In this document: positions 12,642 to 12,686 of the stretch, one piece after another
How positions within the stretch are numbered: the first letter of the stretch is position 1
How the letters are laid out: each line of letters begins with the position of its first letter
From: JANYGM01 sp043764015
Lineage (GTDB): Bacteria > Bacteroidota > Bacteroidia > Cytophagales > Thermonemataceae
Length of the DNA: 12,686 nt
Assembly: GCA_043764015.1 (NCBI GenBank)
Contig: JAYUKY010000061.1
Span: 1-12,686, forward strand
Reading direction: 5' to 3'
Notes under the pieces: generated by a model
What the model saw: only the letters and a program-made list of their open reading frames with translations
What the model was told of the DNA's origin: nothing
Databases searched by the model: none
Translations under genes and position numbers: made by a program

Positions 12642-12686
12642 GTGTAAATATATTAAAAACGCCATCAAAAAGCAAGCGTGTGAAAA

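Noticed and set aside
1..12686. tRNA, rRNA or riboswitch
   Set aside because: No cloverleaf, rRNA block or recognisable riboswitch core was seen by eye on either strand; a covariance-model scan would be needed to exclude small ones.

Overview
The window looks like a chromosomal segment from an AT-rich Bacteroidota, probably a Cytophagales-type marine or gliding bacterium. The evidence is the strongly A/T-rich spacers, start codons without clear Shine-Dalgarno sequences, several -7 boxes of the Bacteroidota form TAnnTTTG, a DksA/TraR protein with the eroded zinc finger usual in this phylum, a YbeY with the Bacteroidota-style HGVLHLCGYKDKT motif, and a protein resembling the N-terminal part of GldM. 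No rRNA, tRNA, IS element or CRISPR array is visible.

Layout. Positions 1-1800 hold a strong hairpin and two small secreted proteins on the + strand, the first with two lipocalin-like halves. Positions 1870-2911 are a two-gene minus-strand unit: a four-EF-hand calcium-binding protein followed by a clear homologue of the cyanobacterial nuclease A inhibitor NuiA. Another small secreted lipocalin-like protein lies at 3102-3530. Positions 3538-4352 form a compact cassette: a GxxExxY-family (PD-(D/E)XK-like) gene surrounded by at least six copies of an 'AGGATTTACAAGAATT' repeat arranged as nested inverted pairs. Then come cyoE (heme O synthase) and ybeY on the minus strand, with three copies of the palindrome TGTTCCACGTGGAACA nearby; this matches the ParB-binding parS consensus. 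After ybeY, cca (tRNA CCA-adding enzyme with an HD domain) runs divergently. An accessory-looking gene of unknown function (7713-8672) and about 390 bp of probable gene debris follow. The minus strand then carries scpB, a traR/dksA-like regulator and a GldM-N-like exported protein, and rtcB (RNA ligase) runs divergently on the + strand.

How the parts relate. The core is housekeeping: RNA maturation and repair (ybeY, cca, rtcB), chromosome segregation (scpB with nearby parS-like sites, since ParB-parS recruits SMC-ScpAB), heme O synthesis and stringent-type regulation. Accessory pieces are set between these genes: the GxxExxY cassette, the unknown 7713 gene, the NuiA/EF-hand pair and small dispersed repeats. 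The strongest candidates for something undescribed are the GxxExxY cassette with its nested inverted repeats and recent-looking nonsense truncation, and the parS-like cluster whose cores sit inside longer palindromes with unrelated arms.
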